From NCBI RefSeq assembly GCF_000002235.5, contig NW_022145611.1, positions 15,036,882 to 15,100,881 on the forward strand: DNA of 64,000 nucleotides. The letters are read 5' to 3'. The stretch comes from Strongylocentrotus purpuratus (lineage: Eukaryota > Echinodermata > Echinoidea > Camarodonta > Strongylocentrotidae). Positions 35,443-49,120 of the stretch are shown here, in pieces. The notes under the pieces were generated by a model. That model saw nothing but the letters and a program-made list of their open reading frames with translations. It was not told where the DNA came from and did not search any database. The translations under genes were made by a program, and so were the position numbers. Each line of letters begins with the position of its first letter. Within the stretch, counting starts at the first letter, position 1.

Positions 35443-38400
35443 TATTTTAGTTGATTTGTTGACAATAGTTGCGATCGTGTTCCTTGGAAAATAAACCCAT
35501 ACAACTAACTCTAGGACATTAACCCCCAAGAAAGCTAGACACATGATTAATCGGCCGTACAACTTTAACATTTAGCACGGACAACCTTCCACCAGACACC
35601 CCCGCGTAATCTAACAACCCCCAAATTTAATGATGGTATATAGGGGTTATTTGTAAAATGTCTCCGTAAGGAGTTTTTCTCGACTAGTTCTCTGGGTTAA
35701 CTGTTCTTGGTGTAATTTCTTTTGAGGAAAATATGTCGCTGCTGGAGGAGTTTTTCCGGCATGATAATTCGGGGAAGTCAACCTGATACACTATGTGTGG
35801 GTATTTTCCCCTCGTGACCACGAGAAGCAATTATACAATTTATATTGTATGCATGGGATGCATGTATTTTATATCAGACATGAAAAACATAAAAACATTA
35901 GATGTAAATTAAATTTACAATGATCAAGTTTTACATTACATATTATTGCCATATTTTGCTCAAGCTGATTGCATGATAAATACAGTCAATTTCAAGGCTA
36001 GCTTTTAATATCGTAATCTTTGTTCTTTTAAATGCTTCACATAAGTTGGCCTCGGTGTTTACCCCTAATTCAATAAAAACAGCCGTTTTCGTTCGAAAGA
36101 AACAAATACCCTTTTTTACTCAAGAATTTTTCTTGCAAACAAAGGAAGAATTTATGCAATATTCCGTGATAGCATAATACATGGTACAGATTTAACACGT
36201 GGTGGTAGAGTGTGTGTTGTATTTGTTGCTCTGTGACATGCGTGCACTTTAAACAAATTACACTCCTGCAAATTCAAATCAGATTAAGGAACCGCGGTCA
36301 CCACATTATAGTGCTTAAACACGCCCAAACGAAAGGAGAATTGCCTTGATACGTGCTTTTCATAAGTTTTCCACGCCTGTTTTGTCATATATTCATAAAT
36401 TAAAGAAACATTATTGTATCATTCTCGAAAAATAGTAATTTTCTTTGGAATGCACCAATTTGCGGGGCGTGAATTTTGGTTAAACAACGTGCCACAACCT
36501 TACAACGAACCAAATAACATGGAATATTATTTATAATTGCTTTAGAAATAAAAACCAGGCAAAGTGAGTTGGTGGGAGTTCACTTCTAAACTTGCAGCAC
36601 TTCTCAATTTCGATAGTATATCAAGTTAGATAGCTTGTTATTATGTTCAAACAGTATCCACAAACATCAAGGAATCTATTATTTATGGTGAATATTAGTA
36701 GAATAACAGAGCTTCAACCATGAGAGTTTTTCATCAATAAATGATCATCATTCCACCTTAGATTCCTTTCCATTTCTAATTCCATTTGTGCGTCTAGGGC
36801 AATTATCAAATTAAAAAGTAGAACAACAATTCTCCAGTGGATTGCTGCTAGAATTGAAATGAGGGTAAGGAAGCACTTGATTATTCCGTCAAGGAAAGTG
36901 CACAAATGAGACCTCCTTCCTTTTGAACCTTATTTTTTTAATATTTTTTATAAAAAACATGCATAATATTTCGCCACGCTCTAAAACAGCGACTTTTACT
37001 ATGATGCATATTGGGTAGGGAGGGAGTTTTTAACACATTTCTATCATAACTGTTACGATATAATAACGAGAAAAAAAACTGTTACTGTTTGTACGTACCA
37101 TTTTATACATATTTTTGTTTAATATGCATTTAAAATTAATCAATTTAAAATAACAAATCAACTACAATATCCATTGGCGTCGAGAGGGCTGGGGGGGGGG
37201 GGGGGTAAGTGTATCCCTCTCAGAATTTGGAATCAATAATTTTCACAATATTTAAGAGAGTCAGACATTTCCCTCGATCGCTTCACTCGCTAATATTTGG
37301 TCAGAAGATAGAGAAAATTGGCCCTTGAACCTGATATGTCTAATATATAATATAATATTCCGTCTTACAAAAAGGAACAACTGAAGAGCAGAGATTCAAA
37401 AATATATTAGGAAGATACTATCAACCTATTTTTACACTTAGACAAATACCCGATAGTTGCTCGCCCCCTCTTCTATCCTGCGAGTGCCTGAGTAGTTGCG
37501 ACATCGGATAGCCCAAGCAGACAAAGCCGAAATTAAAGTGAGAAATTTTAATCATGGGAAATGTATGTAACGCCTTTTTATCGGACCAGCCTAAATATCC
37601 ACGACGCCACGAACAACTTTGCCGATACACCCTCCCGGCAGTCCCCGCTTTAAAGCTTTGTATTGGCCGCAGAATACACATCTTATCAAATGTATTGCTG
37701 GAGGGAACTGAATCACGAAGACTATGTGTGTGCACGTCACAAAGGCTCCTATTTGAGTTGAAATGGGTAGTTAAATTGATGGGGGAATTTTGTGTGTGAT
37801 GAGACTTAAATAGGATGAAGATGTTGACCGAAACATCGTAATTCTAAGGGATATGGGCAGTGGCGTAGCGTGGATCTATAGCAATTGGGAGAGGGGCACT
37901 TTTTCCATGGGGCAAGGGGGCATCTGACCGCCTGGTGGTCAATATGATAGAACAATATCTTCGAGAGAGGATAAGGGATGAAATAATTCCCTTTCAAGAT
38001 GCCTATCCTCCCATTTTCTCACCGTTTCTTTCTTCTATTCCTCCATGCATTTCGATTGGGGCTGGGCGGTGCAGTTGATTTTTTACTATATTCTTCGTCA
38101 GGTTCTCTTTTTGAGGGGCGGAGATGGTTTTGTTTGATTGAGATATAAGCACCTTGGATGGCCATATAATATCTCTAGATACAATACAAAAAAGGAAACA
38201 CCTTAGACCTAAAAGAAGAAGGAAAAAAAATCAAAAATAAATGAAATGAGTTTTAATATTTGCCAAGAGACTTTCAGTATTTGAGATTAAGGTTAGAAAA
38301 TCGAGTCCTGTGTTTGTTAACATACTGTGAACAGAATAGAAAATATTATATTCTTTGTATGAAATACCCTGAGAGGCAAAAATTCGCATGTTAAATAAAT

Positions 38401-40794
38401 GTAATCAACTATGTGTCCAAATGTAGATACAAGCATTCATTTCTTTTTCAAACTTTAACCATCTTCGCCTCGACCGGCAATACGATTTTTCGGTCTGACA
38501 CTTCAAATTGAGTAATCTGACGTCACTCAAGAAAACATAATATAGCCTTGTTTGCAATTCAAACGCATTTTAATTGTTTGAATTCATCAGTGTTTTCCTT
38601 TCATATCTGATCAATAAACAGTTACAGCTCCCCTTACACCCAACTGGGCATATGCACACTTATTGAGTTACGGGGTAGTGCTTCATTAAAGTTCTCGGAA
38701 GAACAAATATTACGAAGGGGAGCGCACGAACGATTTCTGCAATTGTTCAGAACGATCAAGTCAGGACGAGTAATTTGAAACTCTCTCTGTTAGTCTTTCA
38801 CCCAGAGACACTGCGTTTCTATCCTTTGAGAATACACATAGTTACCAACTCAACTCAATAGAGATACCATCAATCTCTCATCCAAACAAATAATGCATTT
38901 CCCTGGCAAGCAGGCAAGCTGTGTTAGTTCGCGCGTATGTGGGTGAGGGTGTGCGAACCTGTGTGGGTGCGTATGTGTGCGTGGGGAGGGGGAGTATTGG
39001 TTGCGTGTTTACTAGATACTAATATTTGTATCATTTTTGGCCCATTTTATCATGCTTATAAAACGAGGAAAAAAAAGGGTCTCTCCCTCTTGTTAGAGAT
39101 CGATTTCCGCTGCATCTAACTCATAATTTTTTCTCGACGCCAGACATTTGGCGCTTTTATTTCGCTTTAACTACATTATTCGTAATGAAGAGGGAGTATG
39201 GGTTCATAAAAATGACATGGCATGTGTCGTAAATTACAGCTTCATTGATACTCTCTTACGTTTTGTAAATTCGTTGGAGGCAAAACATTATAATTATCTA
39301 TAGAAAAATGAAACGTTGTGCTGTACCTTTCTTTGAAATAGAAATCTATAAGGAAATGTATTTGTTCTTAAAAATGTATGATTGTTTAAAAAATTGGTTA
39401 TTAAAAAAGTGGTTATTATTGTGTATGTTACGCTTGTTTTGTATGCCCGAAGGGATTGGTAATAAAGCTGAAAATATGACTTCACAATCATTACATACGC
39501 ATAATAAGTACCTAATTTTTACATGCTGCAAATAGCTGTTGATAAAATGAGTACATTTTACTTTTAGTGATCTATACTTTGAATTGCCATTATACTTAGT
39601 AAGCAAGTACTCTACACAAGGTAAAAATGGCATAAGGTGAAAGCCAATTCGAATGGTTGGAAAACGAAGATTAGAGATAAAAGGATAAGAGTTAAAAAGT
39701 CACATACCCCACAAAAATCACTGTAGCACACCATATATCCTTTTTATTACTACCCTATATCAGACGTACACTAAATCAATACGATTCCTCCCGATACCAC
39801 CACAGGCCGTATTAACCCGATTTTGGCTGCCTGCCCGATTTACAGGCATTAATTTAGCCGGAAAAATAAATAACCTTTGGAACTTCTTGAATTGTTTTTT
39901 AATCAAGTCCCTCATCCACCTCTTAGGATCCCACTCTCCCTCTTACAAGATGACAAAGTGCAGGAAATTGCAGTTTCGCGAGAATCAATAAAACGTCATA
40001 GGTATATACTCGGGGTCTGATTAAAACCTTTTTTCTTTTTTAATTCGACGCCAATTGAGATGTTATTGAATAATTTTCTCCATAGTGCAAGTATCGATGG
40101 AGGATATTGAAAGACGCCGTCGTTTAATGACGCCATCCAATTACCTCATAATGACTAACGGCCGTGCATGGCGTATCCAGGAGTGGGGGCACAGGGATCA
40201 CGTGCTCCCCGATTTAAAAAAAAAACTTATCTACGCATGAGCCCTCATCCCCATCCTGTACAGTCATGTAGTTTAAGTTTCCTATTTTTTCGGCTCTTCT
40301 TCTCTGCTTGTTAAATACTTATGCCCCCTTTATATATTTTTTGCTTGTTAGATATACTTTTAATACAAATATCTGGTTCTGATACGAGCAATGAAAAGAT
40401 AGAGAAAAAATTGGCCCATTTGTCAAAATATGAAATCTAATTTCGGCGAGTAAATCAAAGAAAAGTTTAAAATGTAAGTATAGCGCTGGTATAATGACGA
40501 CAACCATCTTGTTTCATTTAAGAGGTCCATCAATTTCCACAGAAGTGATCCACACCTCCTTCCCTCTTTTTCCCCTTTCCCCCTCTGCTCCTGAAACACT
40601 TACATTTTTGATAAATGACATTTTCACAGTTCGTGTTTGACAAATGGGGTGTGTTTATGATATAACATTAGCAGTTTATGAGTGATAAGACGCGATTTAA
40701 TATTAAAACCCCAATGTTCTGAACTGGTTAAAGAGCATTAAAAACATTGCATGTGTACGACACGTTTGAATAAAAATGAAAGTGGAATTAATTC
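35443..40794. other. Unassigned non-coding DNA
   Basis: No gene recognised across ~5 kb. A G15 run lies at 37191-37205 after the word CATTGGCGTCGAGAGGG. CAGTGGCGTAGC at 37858-37869 is a probable DNA-transposon terminus. 37440-37740 is somewhat GC-rich with overlapping frames on both strands and no recognisable motif. A GTGTG-rich patch occurs near 38935-38990. Confidence 0.4.
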
Positions 40795-41620
40795 TTGTGT
40801 ATGTTCGGTAAAGGATTATGTTATCTACCTAAGATGTCAACATACTCATCTACCCATCACAGATTATTTATACATGTCAAGTTAATGCTTATACGCCCTC
40901 TTTTCCCCGTGTTCTTCATTAGAAATGCCCTATTAAACACTTGAAATGTGGAATTTGGAAATTTCCAGCATTTTTTGTTCGATAATCGAGGTATATTATT
41001 AGATTAGGAGGCTCTGAGAGAAAATAGAGAGTAGCCTAAATATAAAAAGACATGGCTCTAGCTTCGTTAAACCGCTATAAACAAGTGACATGGACGGATG
41101 CGGTAATTTTCTATAAATAGGACCATATAATTGGAACGTCTATGTTTGTTGAAGAATCTTGTTATCTAACTAAGATGTTAACATACTCAACCACTTAACA
41201 CAGATAACCTTTACACGCCAAAGTGATCAAAATACTCTATCTCCCAATTTGTTCATTAAAAGTGCCCTCTTAAACCCTTGAATTCGCAAAGAAAGATTTT
41301 GTTAAAGCATTTTTGTTTGACAGTCGGGTATGATATCACACTAACATTTCCAATTCATCGTTCTTACTCATTTGAAAAGCATGGACAATTTGCAAGAGTG
41401 TGGCAAAATGAGACCAGTGAAATTCATTTACGGTCGTTTGAAGAATTCTTTTATCTACGTGATAAGTTTTTACCAATCAATACTAACTATTCATGTTAAC
41501 GTTTCGTCTGCAAATATCTGCTTTAATCAGATCATTGGTAAACTGGTAGATGCGATTTATAAGTTTGGCCATGTGGATCACAGCGCAAAAATTCGTTTGG
41601 ATTTTTCAGTTTAGTTCCTC
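40795..41620. repeat. Old degenerate tandem array, about three units
   Basis: Diverged units are recognisable by an anchor: TTATCTACCTAAGATGTCAA at 40821, TTATCTAACTAAGATGTTAA at 41162 and a weaker TTATCTACGTGATAAG at 41451. Spacing is 341 and 289 bp. Units 1 and 2 share CAACATACTCA, TTCATTA.AA.TGCCCT and ATTAAAC/CTTAAACCCTTGAA. The third unit is matched mainly by TGAAGAAT preceding the anchor. I infer local duplications long ago. Confidence 0.65.
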
Positions 41621-42211
41621 AAAGGTGCCAAAGGCCAGACATCTATATTTCCAAGAAAGGTTTACCCCTTTTGATTCGCATCAACCTTATTTAAACAAGA
41701 AGCTACTGTTTTAAATAAGAAGAAACTAATTTAGTATAGAAAAGAAAACTAGAAAAGGTTTTTTAATAGTGGTGACGTTTCCATTGATACATTATTGCAG
41801 TTATCTTTGATATGAAACATCCGACGGAAATAGTTCGTAAGGACTCTTGCGTTATCCTTTTTGTTCCGTTAGAGTTTGCCTGCAAAGTAAGAGTGGAAGT
41901 GAATCGCTTCTTGTTAAAAGCCCACGCACAATCACGTGGATCATATTCGACTTGGAAATATTTAACGTGTCACCAGTCAGGTAACCAGTTATTACGTGAG
42001 TGCAATAACAAAAATGTCACTAAAGTAGCGATAGATGCCGCATCAATGGCTTTAGAAGAAATATGGGAAAATGACGTCATACTATTGGCAAAATACTATT
42101 GAAATGATTGAATGGGCAAATTTGATTTTCATGACTAGTGCTTTAACGTGAGAAGACTAATGCGAAATGGTGTAAGCTCAGGCGCTTTGAGTACTGGCTG
42201 ATGCAGTAAAG
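41621..42211. other. Non-coding stretch with a 96-codon open frame
   Basis: A frame at 41812-42102 (plus; ATG start MKHPTEIVRKDSCVIL; ends WENDVILLAKYY) is not low-complexity, but I recognise no domain and see no promoter or splice evidence. Probably chance. Confidence 0.3.
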
Positions 42212-42284
42212 AGGAGGCATAGTGGCTCAGTGGTTACGACCGGGTGGTTCTTGGACTGAGAGTTCGAGGATCAAACCAAAACAG
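42212..42284 (+). mobile_element. tRNA-derived SINE head or tRNA pseudogene
   Basis: Carries an A-box-like AGTGGCTCAGTGGTTA (42221-42236) and a B-box-like GAGTTCGAGGATCAAA (42260-42275), separated by a distance normal for a tRNA gene. The acceptor arms do not pair well (AGGAGGC at the 5' side finds no good partner), so it is not a functional tRNA. No body or tail typical of a complete SINE could be delimited downstream. It is most likely the internal RNA polymerase III promoter of a degraded SINE. Confidence 0.6.
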
Positions 42285-44343
42285 AGTGCTAATTTTTGTG
42301 ACTAAAAGCTGACGGTTTTGCGATTACAACTAATATTTAGGCTTCTACTTGCACTCTCTTCCTGTTCTTTTTTAAATTCAATGCAGATACGCATTTCAAA
42401 ATCACCTACACCCCGCCCCACACCCCATACACAGATAATATATGTATAAAATACTTTACATTTCTTCTTTACTGTAAATCTACTTTTTGACCAGTTTTAC
42501 ACACCCAGTCTAACATCCAAAACGCGTATGAAGGGAGAAACTCTTTTCCACTTCATGAGTAAATGGCTACTTTACCTCAACAACTTTACTCATTGTTTCT
42601 GTTGTTTTTCATTTTCAAGTACATGATGAGTAGTTTTGGACAATAAAAACAAGATATATCAAAGACAAATTTTCACAAAGGAAAGGAAAACATCAACAGC
42701 AGCCGCAACATTAACAACAACAACGGCAACTACAACTACAACAAAACATGAACAACAACATATAAAAACATAAATAGATTCTTGATGATAATCGAATTAT
42801 TTTTATCGATACTCAGAACACATTTAGGTGACGGATGGGCGTCATAAATATAGGTGTCGGCCGACGGTATATACGATAACCAAAACACATACTATTTTCA
42901 CCGGAAATTCCACGCGAAGGGTAAAAAAAGTCGGCGTCACTGAGGTCGGTTCAGCCGGGTGTAGTTTTGGCAGATCTGCTTCGGAGGAAGTGCACTGAAA
43001 AAATGCAAATGATTACCCAAATTCTGGAAACAATTTAGAAACGAAGATTCAATTAGGACTCCCAAGGTCCGTTGGGACGGAATAACAGTCAATTCGAGCG
43101 AAATGCAGCGTATAAAGGCGTGTCTGAATAGATTTTGCGCTTCATGGTAGAAAGAAGAGAAAGAGAGAGACCTGTTCTTTAACCTATTTAGCTTTCGGTC
43201 CGTTAGGTTAGGAATAGAATTGTTATGTCACTAAACGCCACGGGGAGACAACTGTATCCACTTTTATTTACACCACCCTTAAAAATTCTCCAGCATTTTG
43301 CATGAAGGGTTGTGTTTGTAAGAGTTTTTTTTTTATTCATGCTGGTTATGAAAACTTTTCGGATTTCCACATGCTAATAAAATAATAATTGCAGGCTTTC
43401 ATGAGTTGGTAACGAAGACTAATTCCCTCCACATGTCAAGCTGTCATCTTTCGTACCTTTCCTGAAATCTCTTCAGTTTCTGAAACCCTTTTCTTTTTTC
43501 TCTGCATAGATTCCCTTCTTTATTCAAATATTTTTTTTACTTACGCGATACTTTTTGTTATGTATGTTTATAGTCTGATTTTTTTAATCTGACTTTCTTT
43601 TGTTATTTTGCTCATGATAACGTAGCCGTCTTTCTGTTGAAAAGGAATAATGAAGTACACGTAAGTATGACAGTGAAATCATTTTACAAAATATAATATG
43701 CCTGTTAGCTGGAATACTATTTTGTTCATGAATCTAGCGTCATTCTAAAAGAAAACCTACACAAGATGACCTTGAGAAGAAGAAGAGATTGACCTAATTT
43801 TAGATACAATTCCTCGAATTTTGTCTATTATTCTGTTATCCTAGCGTAGTATTGGCTTCGTTTCCAAGTCATTACAATAAAATAAATCAAGTATGCTAAT
43901 TTTTTTCACCTCGTCCTTTTTCTAAAAAGGTAAACCAATAAATGAACGAATTCCTTGTATTATAAACTGTTGACTAATTATCGGTTGTTTAAAGTTTGAA
44001 TACATGGTCTCGATATTCCTTTGTTAAACATTTTAGTAATAGAATATAATTTCTTGGTTTCGCAAATAATTTTGACTTATTTACATTTTCATACATTAAA
44101 GGACATTATAATATTCATATTTTTACTTAAGTGATCGAATCTGTATGTCATATTTTTGTCCGATGGCCATTTAATATATTACTAATTCACCGCTCACACT
44201 TCTATGTGGTTATATTCAATTAATAAACTCCCTAGTGAGCGGAAAGCTTTTTGAAACCACACCAGTTAAACCACAATGGCTGGGTTGATAACGCTATACG
44301 AGCCTATTCAGCCACTCTGAATGTAGAAATGAACATTTTCGAC
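42285..44343. other. Unassigned non-coding DNA
   Basis: No gene recognised. A CAACAA/ACTACA-rich patch lies at 42695-42765. Confidence 0.4.
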
Positions 44344-44462
44344 CCCCTGCTCTCTCTCTCTCTCTCCATTTTATTCTCTTTCCCTGTTTCTTTTTCCCTC
44401 TGTGTGTGTGTGTGTGTGTGTGTGTCTCTCTCTCTCTCTCTTTGTCTCCATCATCTCTCTGT
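44344..44462. repeat. (CT)n-(TG)n-(CT)n compound microsatellite
   Basis: CT repeat, then (TG)n at about 44401-44424, then CT repeat. A T14 run followed by a G14 run lies downstream at about 44563-44587. Confidence 0.95.
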
Positions 44463-44587
44463 CACTTTCTCGTCTCTGGTCTCTCCCCTGAAAATATACG
44501 GAGATGTCTTTATACATGTAGTTATAATATGTAACAAGTTTGTTTATACGTATAAATATATATTTTTTTTTTTTGGGGGGGGGGGGG

Positions 44588-47224
44588 AGGGGGAGGGTTG
44601 AGTTCGAAGCAGTGAGGTTCAGTACATATCAAGTAAACCTGATTTTATCCCCTGATTGCTTTCCTGCTTGCTGTATTTTTCTTTGTGGCGTTTTCCGCAG
44701 TTTTATCGAACAAAACAGTTTAATCGATAATTTGTTTTGGGGTGAATTATGTCGGAAAATTAAGCGATGTGATATTATCTAGCAAAGCAGAAATTGGATA
44801 TCACCTTCCCGTTTGAATTGCATTACAAAAAAATACGTTGTTTTAAGCATCTTTAATAATCACTCTCTTCTCTAAAGGAGTAGATAGGAGCTGTTTATAC
44901 TTTATGCCACTGCCGTTGATAGCCTATTGCTGCCCATCTGACAAAATATAGTCAGATCATCGCACCTCAAAAGTTAATATGGTAAACCCAACAGCGTGGG
45001 TATTGTTATATTTTCCTGCCGTCGCGTTGTAAACATGTATGATGAGCTTAATTTACATTAAAGTCACGAAATTATTACCTGACAGGGTGATTGATTATCT
45101 TTTATGTTCCATCAAATACATAACATGAGTCGTGATAGAGCTGAACCTATTTTCAACAGCTTGTTACCGCTCGTAAGTCGCCCCCCTTATTCTATATTGC
45201 CTCATTAGTAAAACAATGCCAAGTAAGGAACATGAAGATTAATGCATTGATGGAGTTCTTGTGAAGCATAGTTCAGTAAGCCATGAGATAAGTGTACAAG
45301 CGGTCACTTACCCCTTTTCGCATCACTGGCATTGCTCATCGTTAAATTTAGATGCTTTAACAAATTTTAATCATTATTTAAATTGTCTGTGAATTATTGA
45401 TCGGGAGCTGGAGCAAGGCCATCATGACACGTCTTTGGTTTTACCCTTTCTTTAGACTAGAATGCAACCTGTAACTCTATCTACATGGAAAAGTCAATTT
45501 GAATTTCAAAGCTTCCTCTCTTCACACGAAATGTCATTGAATACATGTTGGAATATATTTATAAATGATTGATCAGATTGGTTTTGTAACGGCCATAATT
45601 TGTGCCATCGCTTATTTAAGAGAGTGATTTAATTTTGAAACGCTTCCATCTGAATTCAATAACAAATGTACAACCTGGGTCGCTTACTCTGATTTGTATA
45701 ATAAACAGTCCATCCCTGTCCATTGTATTGCCATCTTTGTGAAACGCAAAGTCATAGATATACCACGCTACTGTACCTAATCACTTATCGATTAACTGTT
45801 CTTAAAAGTGATATCTAAATTGGGTGGTTTAGACGAAATATCTGCTCTGTGTATCAAGGATATCAGATTTATCAGGAGAACAAGAAGTCTCACGAATTTT
45901 TTCCCCAAAAAACAAATTTGAGGGAAAATTTTATGCGACATGTATTTGGGATTAATCCTTCTAATATCTTCGATTTTCATGCCCTAATATATAACATCAA
46001 TATATGTGGATTATGAAACCGCTTTTAGTTTTGCACGAAAGAATTAAAAAGAAGGAATTAAAATGCAGGACCTACATAATATCCTGAATAACATGTATTT
46101 AAATAATCATCGATTAAGGCAGGTGGAACCGAGTGTCAAATCATGTTCTACCTATTTCGCTACATTCTCCGTTTTCTCCGAAATACAGGCAATGGTATAA
46201 TGTGAAATCTTGATTCAAGATCAATACATTTAAGAGTCCTATAAATATATGACCAGAGCCAAGAATACTTTCGGTTATGAGATGCATTAGGCCCGAGGCT
46301 TGATCTTTAACGACAGGAAACCGAAGGAAAACTGAGCCACAAAAGATTCTGGCATTTTAAAGATTTCTCACGTTCTTATTGTACGAGCTGACAATTGCTC
46401 AAAAGCACCTGGTTCATACCATTTACCTAATCCAGGTGATACGTATAATGTTCATTTGAAAGAAAATCTATTTTCCAGGTCTGCATTTAACTTCTACAAT
46501 AGAAAAAAAAATTGTCAGACACCGAAAATGACATTTAAAAAAGCCCCTCACTCTCTGGTGTGTGTTATATCGGTAATTTTTGTTGTTGATGACGTTGGAT
46601 AATTATTCCCAGACGAATGGTTCGTTTCCTTGTGGATCGACACACAAATTGGCTAACAATACTGCCCCCAACTGGTATTTTTTAAATTCAATATTTATTC
46701 CGATTTGCAGGTAACTATCGAAATGTGAAATTTGCCAATACAAATTTCTTAACGGAGGAGGAGTGCCGCCCCCACCCATACACACATACCGCTTTAGTGA
46801 CACCCTTTCGTCTGGAAACTGCTTATTACATTGAGCAGCTTATGCATGTACAGCGAATCAGCATTCCTAAAACAAGTATATATATATATTTCAAAAATAG
46901 GTTATCCTCTACGTAAGATGTTAAAAACAGGATAGTTTGTTCTGCAGATTGAATCCACTCTGCTTCAGATCTCTCTTTTTATTTTATATTTTAATTTCGC
47001 GATTGAGCAAACAAATATGTTTGATTTAAAAACGTACTTTTTTTTAGATCCAATAACATAATGTTAGGGTTGTTGGTCAATGCAGTTTCGGCTTTTTTGT
47101 ACAACCACGCAGAGTAACATTATAGGAAACGCATGTTTGCAGATGTGTCTTATGGGAGATATAACGAGCAGCTAGTAAGTCGATAGTATTGGAGAACCCT
47201 AACAAATCCTACTGTACTACTTTA
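44588..47224. other. Unassigned non-coding DNA
   Basis: No gene recognised. Short (TA)n at 46880-46890. Confidence 0.4.
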
Positions 47225-47361
47225 GTCTTTAAAAAGAATATTGAGTTTCGGTATCGAAGAATAGAATTCTGTGAGTTTCCTTCTACTTTCTATGTCAGTT
47301 TTGAAGAATATCATTATGTCCCCTGAACAGGATTGTTCCCCAAATGCCGTAAATGCGATAT

Positions 47362-47658
47362 TTATTTTCTTTTTCTTTTTCTCATTCTGGTCCGTCCCTT
47401 TGGAATAAGCTGCCACTTAGTATTCGTAATTTAACTACCCTTCATGACTTCAAAGTTGCTCTAAAAACCCATCTCTTTCTAAACAGTGCTATTTAATCAT
47501 GTCAATGTAGCGTAATAATTTGTGTTGTTTTAGTTTACTTTATTTTAGTTAAGAAAGTTATATTTTTGTGATAGTAATACATGTATGTACAGCGCCATGA
47601 GCGTCAGAGCCTGGCGGATACCGGCGCTATATAAATATCCATATTATTATTATTATTT
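47362..47658 (+). pseudogene. LINE 3' end: ORF C-terminus, 3' UTR and (ATT)n tail
   Basis: A 35-codon piece at 47389-47496 reads GPSLWNKLPLSIRN, then LHDFKVALKTHLF, and stops at TAA. This is the usual extreme C-terminus of L2/CR1-type reverse transcriptases (family form GPxLWNxLPxxIR, xxFKxxLKTxLF). It is followed by a ~160 bp 3' UTR containing TGTACAGCGCCATGAG and GGCGCTATATAAAT, then an (ATT)n tail at about 47641-47658. Upstream the frame runs into a TTTTC-rich tract, so the copy is strongly 5'-truncated. The 5' edge is set by comparison with the uninterrupted paralog near 52.08 kb, where the flanking sequence is continuous. Confidence 0.85.
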
Positions 47659-47705
47659 GACGAGAAATAACTTAATACTTTTGGATCAAACGTTCTTGCA
47701 ACATG

Positions 47706-48628
47706 CACTGTAAAAAAATAATAGTCGAAATAACTCAATAAAATTGAGGAAAAGAATTGCCTTATTTTTATTAAGTAAATATAACCTACGGCATCTTAAG
47801 TAGAATTTACTTATTTTGCTGAATAAATTTTTACTCAGTTAAATCGAGTTACATTAACGTAAATAATTTAAGTATTGTAATCATTTTAGATAATTAAAAA
47901 AAGCTATGATAGGATGACATATTTCACGATTTGGTACCCATCTAATCTAACAAGTAACATCCATTAATCATTCACTATTTATATTTAAGATTTAACCGTA
48001 TATATATATATATATATATCTACCACCATCACAAACTATTAAATACGCTTCAATTCGACACATATTGAAAGGCTCCAAATTTTATATATACTTGATCGTA
48101 GCATCTTAAAAGGAAAATTGGTTGACAATTTCCTGAAATATCAAGTTTTGATTCGTTTTGAACTGGGTAACAATTACAAATTGCCTTGTCTTTGCTTAGC
48201 CATGTTAAATGAATTAGTAAATGTTTTAAAGTCCTTAAATTTTCATTCAACCACAAAAAAGAATTGTTTTATGTAAAAAAGAGTTTAATTTGGTCTTAAT
48301 GAATATTCATAAATTATGTAAATATTTCTATTACGCACTGCATCGGTCCTTACTTTAAAAAGATAAGAACAATCAACATAAATTGTTTGAGTAATACGTA
48401 TAATATCTGATTTTGAATTAAAATTCCTAAATTAATACAAGCTGAAATTACTTAAAGTTCTTATGTATTTGATTTTACTTAAATATTCCACGTATGTTCT
48501 ACTAAATTGAAAGTTTGAGTTAGCAAAACTTAAATTTAGTGCGTAAGTGGCAAAACTAATGTTTTCAAGTAAATTCTACATGGAAAAAATACGTAAAAAT
48601 TACCAATGAACAAATTCTTTTTACAGTG
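47706..48628. mobile_element. Non-autonomous DNA element with CACTGTAAAAA termini
   Basis: Begins CACTGTAAAAAAATAAT and ends TTCTTTTTACAGTG, giving 11 bp inverted ends. The interior is AT-rich and full of the words ACTTAA, TAAGTA and AAATT in both orientations, as in the CACTGTAAAAA elements common in fish and marine invertebrates. It contains a (TA)n run at 48001-48020 and no coding region. It interrupts paralogous copy A: the sequence TGTATACCCATG just after it aligns with TGTAGTCCCATG in copy B, where the element is absent. No unambiguous target duplication seen. Confidence 0.75.
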
Positions 48629-48821
48629 TGTATACCCATGTGTATACATGGTGAGTGCATGTTATTGTCAGCAAGATTGAGTAAAGGACTTAATTCTGAT
48701 GTCTTTTCCCCAAAACTTCACAGTATTGATAAATTGACATGTATAAACCTTTCCCAACTGCTTCCACACAGTTTCTTTTACAATATAGGCCTAATCACAT
48801 CGTCTTTGATAGTGTGTACGT

Positions 48822-49076
48822 CAGGCGCGTACGCAGGATTTTTTCAAGGGGGGGGGGGGGGTTTAACATTTATAAATCGGGTCGAAAATTTCGCAACGAC
48901 TCAGCCAGCCGCTGAATAAGCGGGGGGGGGGGGGGGGGGGGGGGGGGGGTAAGAGGTCACTTTTTTTTTTTTGGGGGGGGGGGGGGGGTCCCAAAAAAAA
49001 AATTTTGAAAATTTGACATTTTGCTCCGTTGGGGGGGGGGGGTAAGGTCAGCTTTTTTAGGTCAACCATGGGATTT

Positions 49077-49120
<44 letters not shown>

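Larger units (their letters stand above)
47225..48813 (+). repeat. Paralogous segment, copy A (interrupted)
   Basis: Homologous, after removal of two insertions, to 51945-52310. Shared landmarks are GTCTTTAAA.AGAAT.TTGAG, TTTGGAAGAATATCATT/TTTTGAAGAATATCATT, GTCAGCAA.ATTGAGT and TTTCTTT.ACAATATA. Copy A carries a LINE 3' end and a CACTGTAAAAA element inside it, and a hAT-like element inserted just past its recognisable end. Confidence 0.75.

Noticed and set aside
41812-42102. 96-codon ATG-started frame, not low-complexity
   Set aside because: No recognisable fold, no splice or promoter support, and it sits next to an old tandem array.
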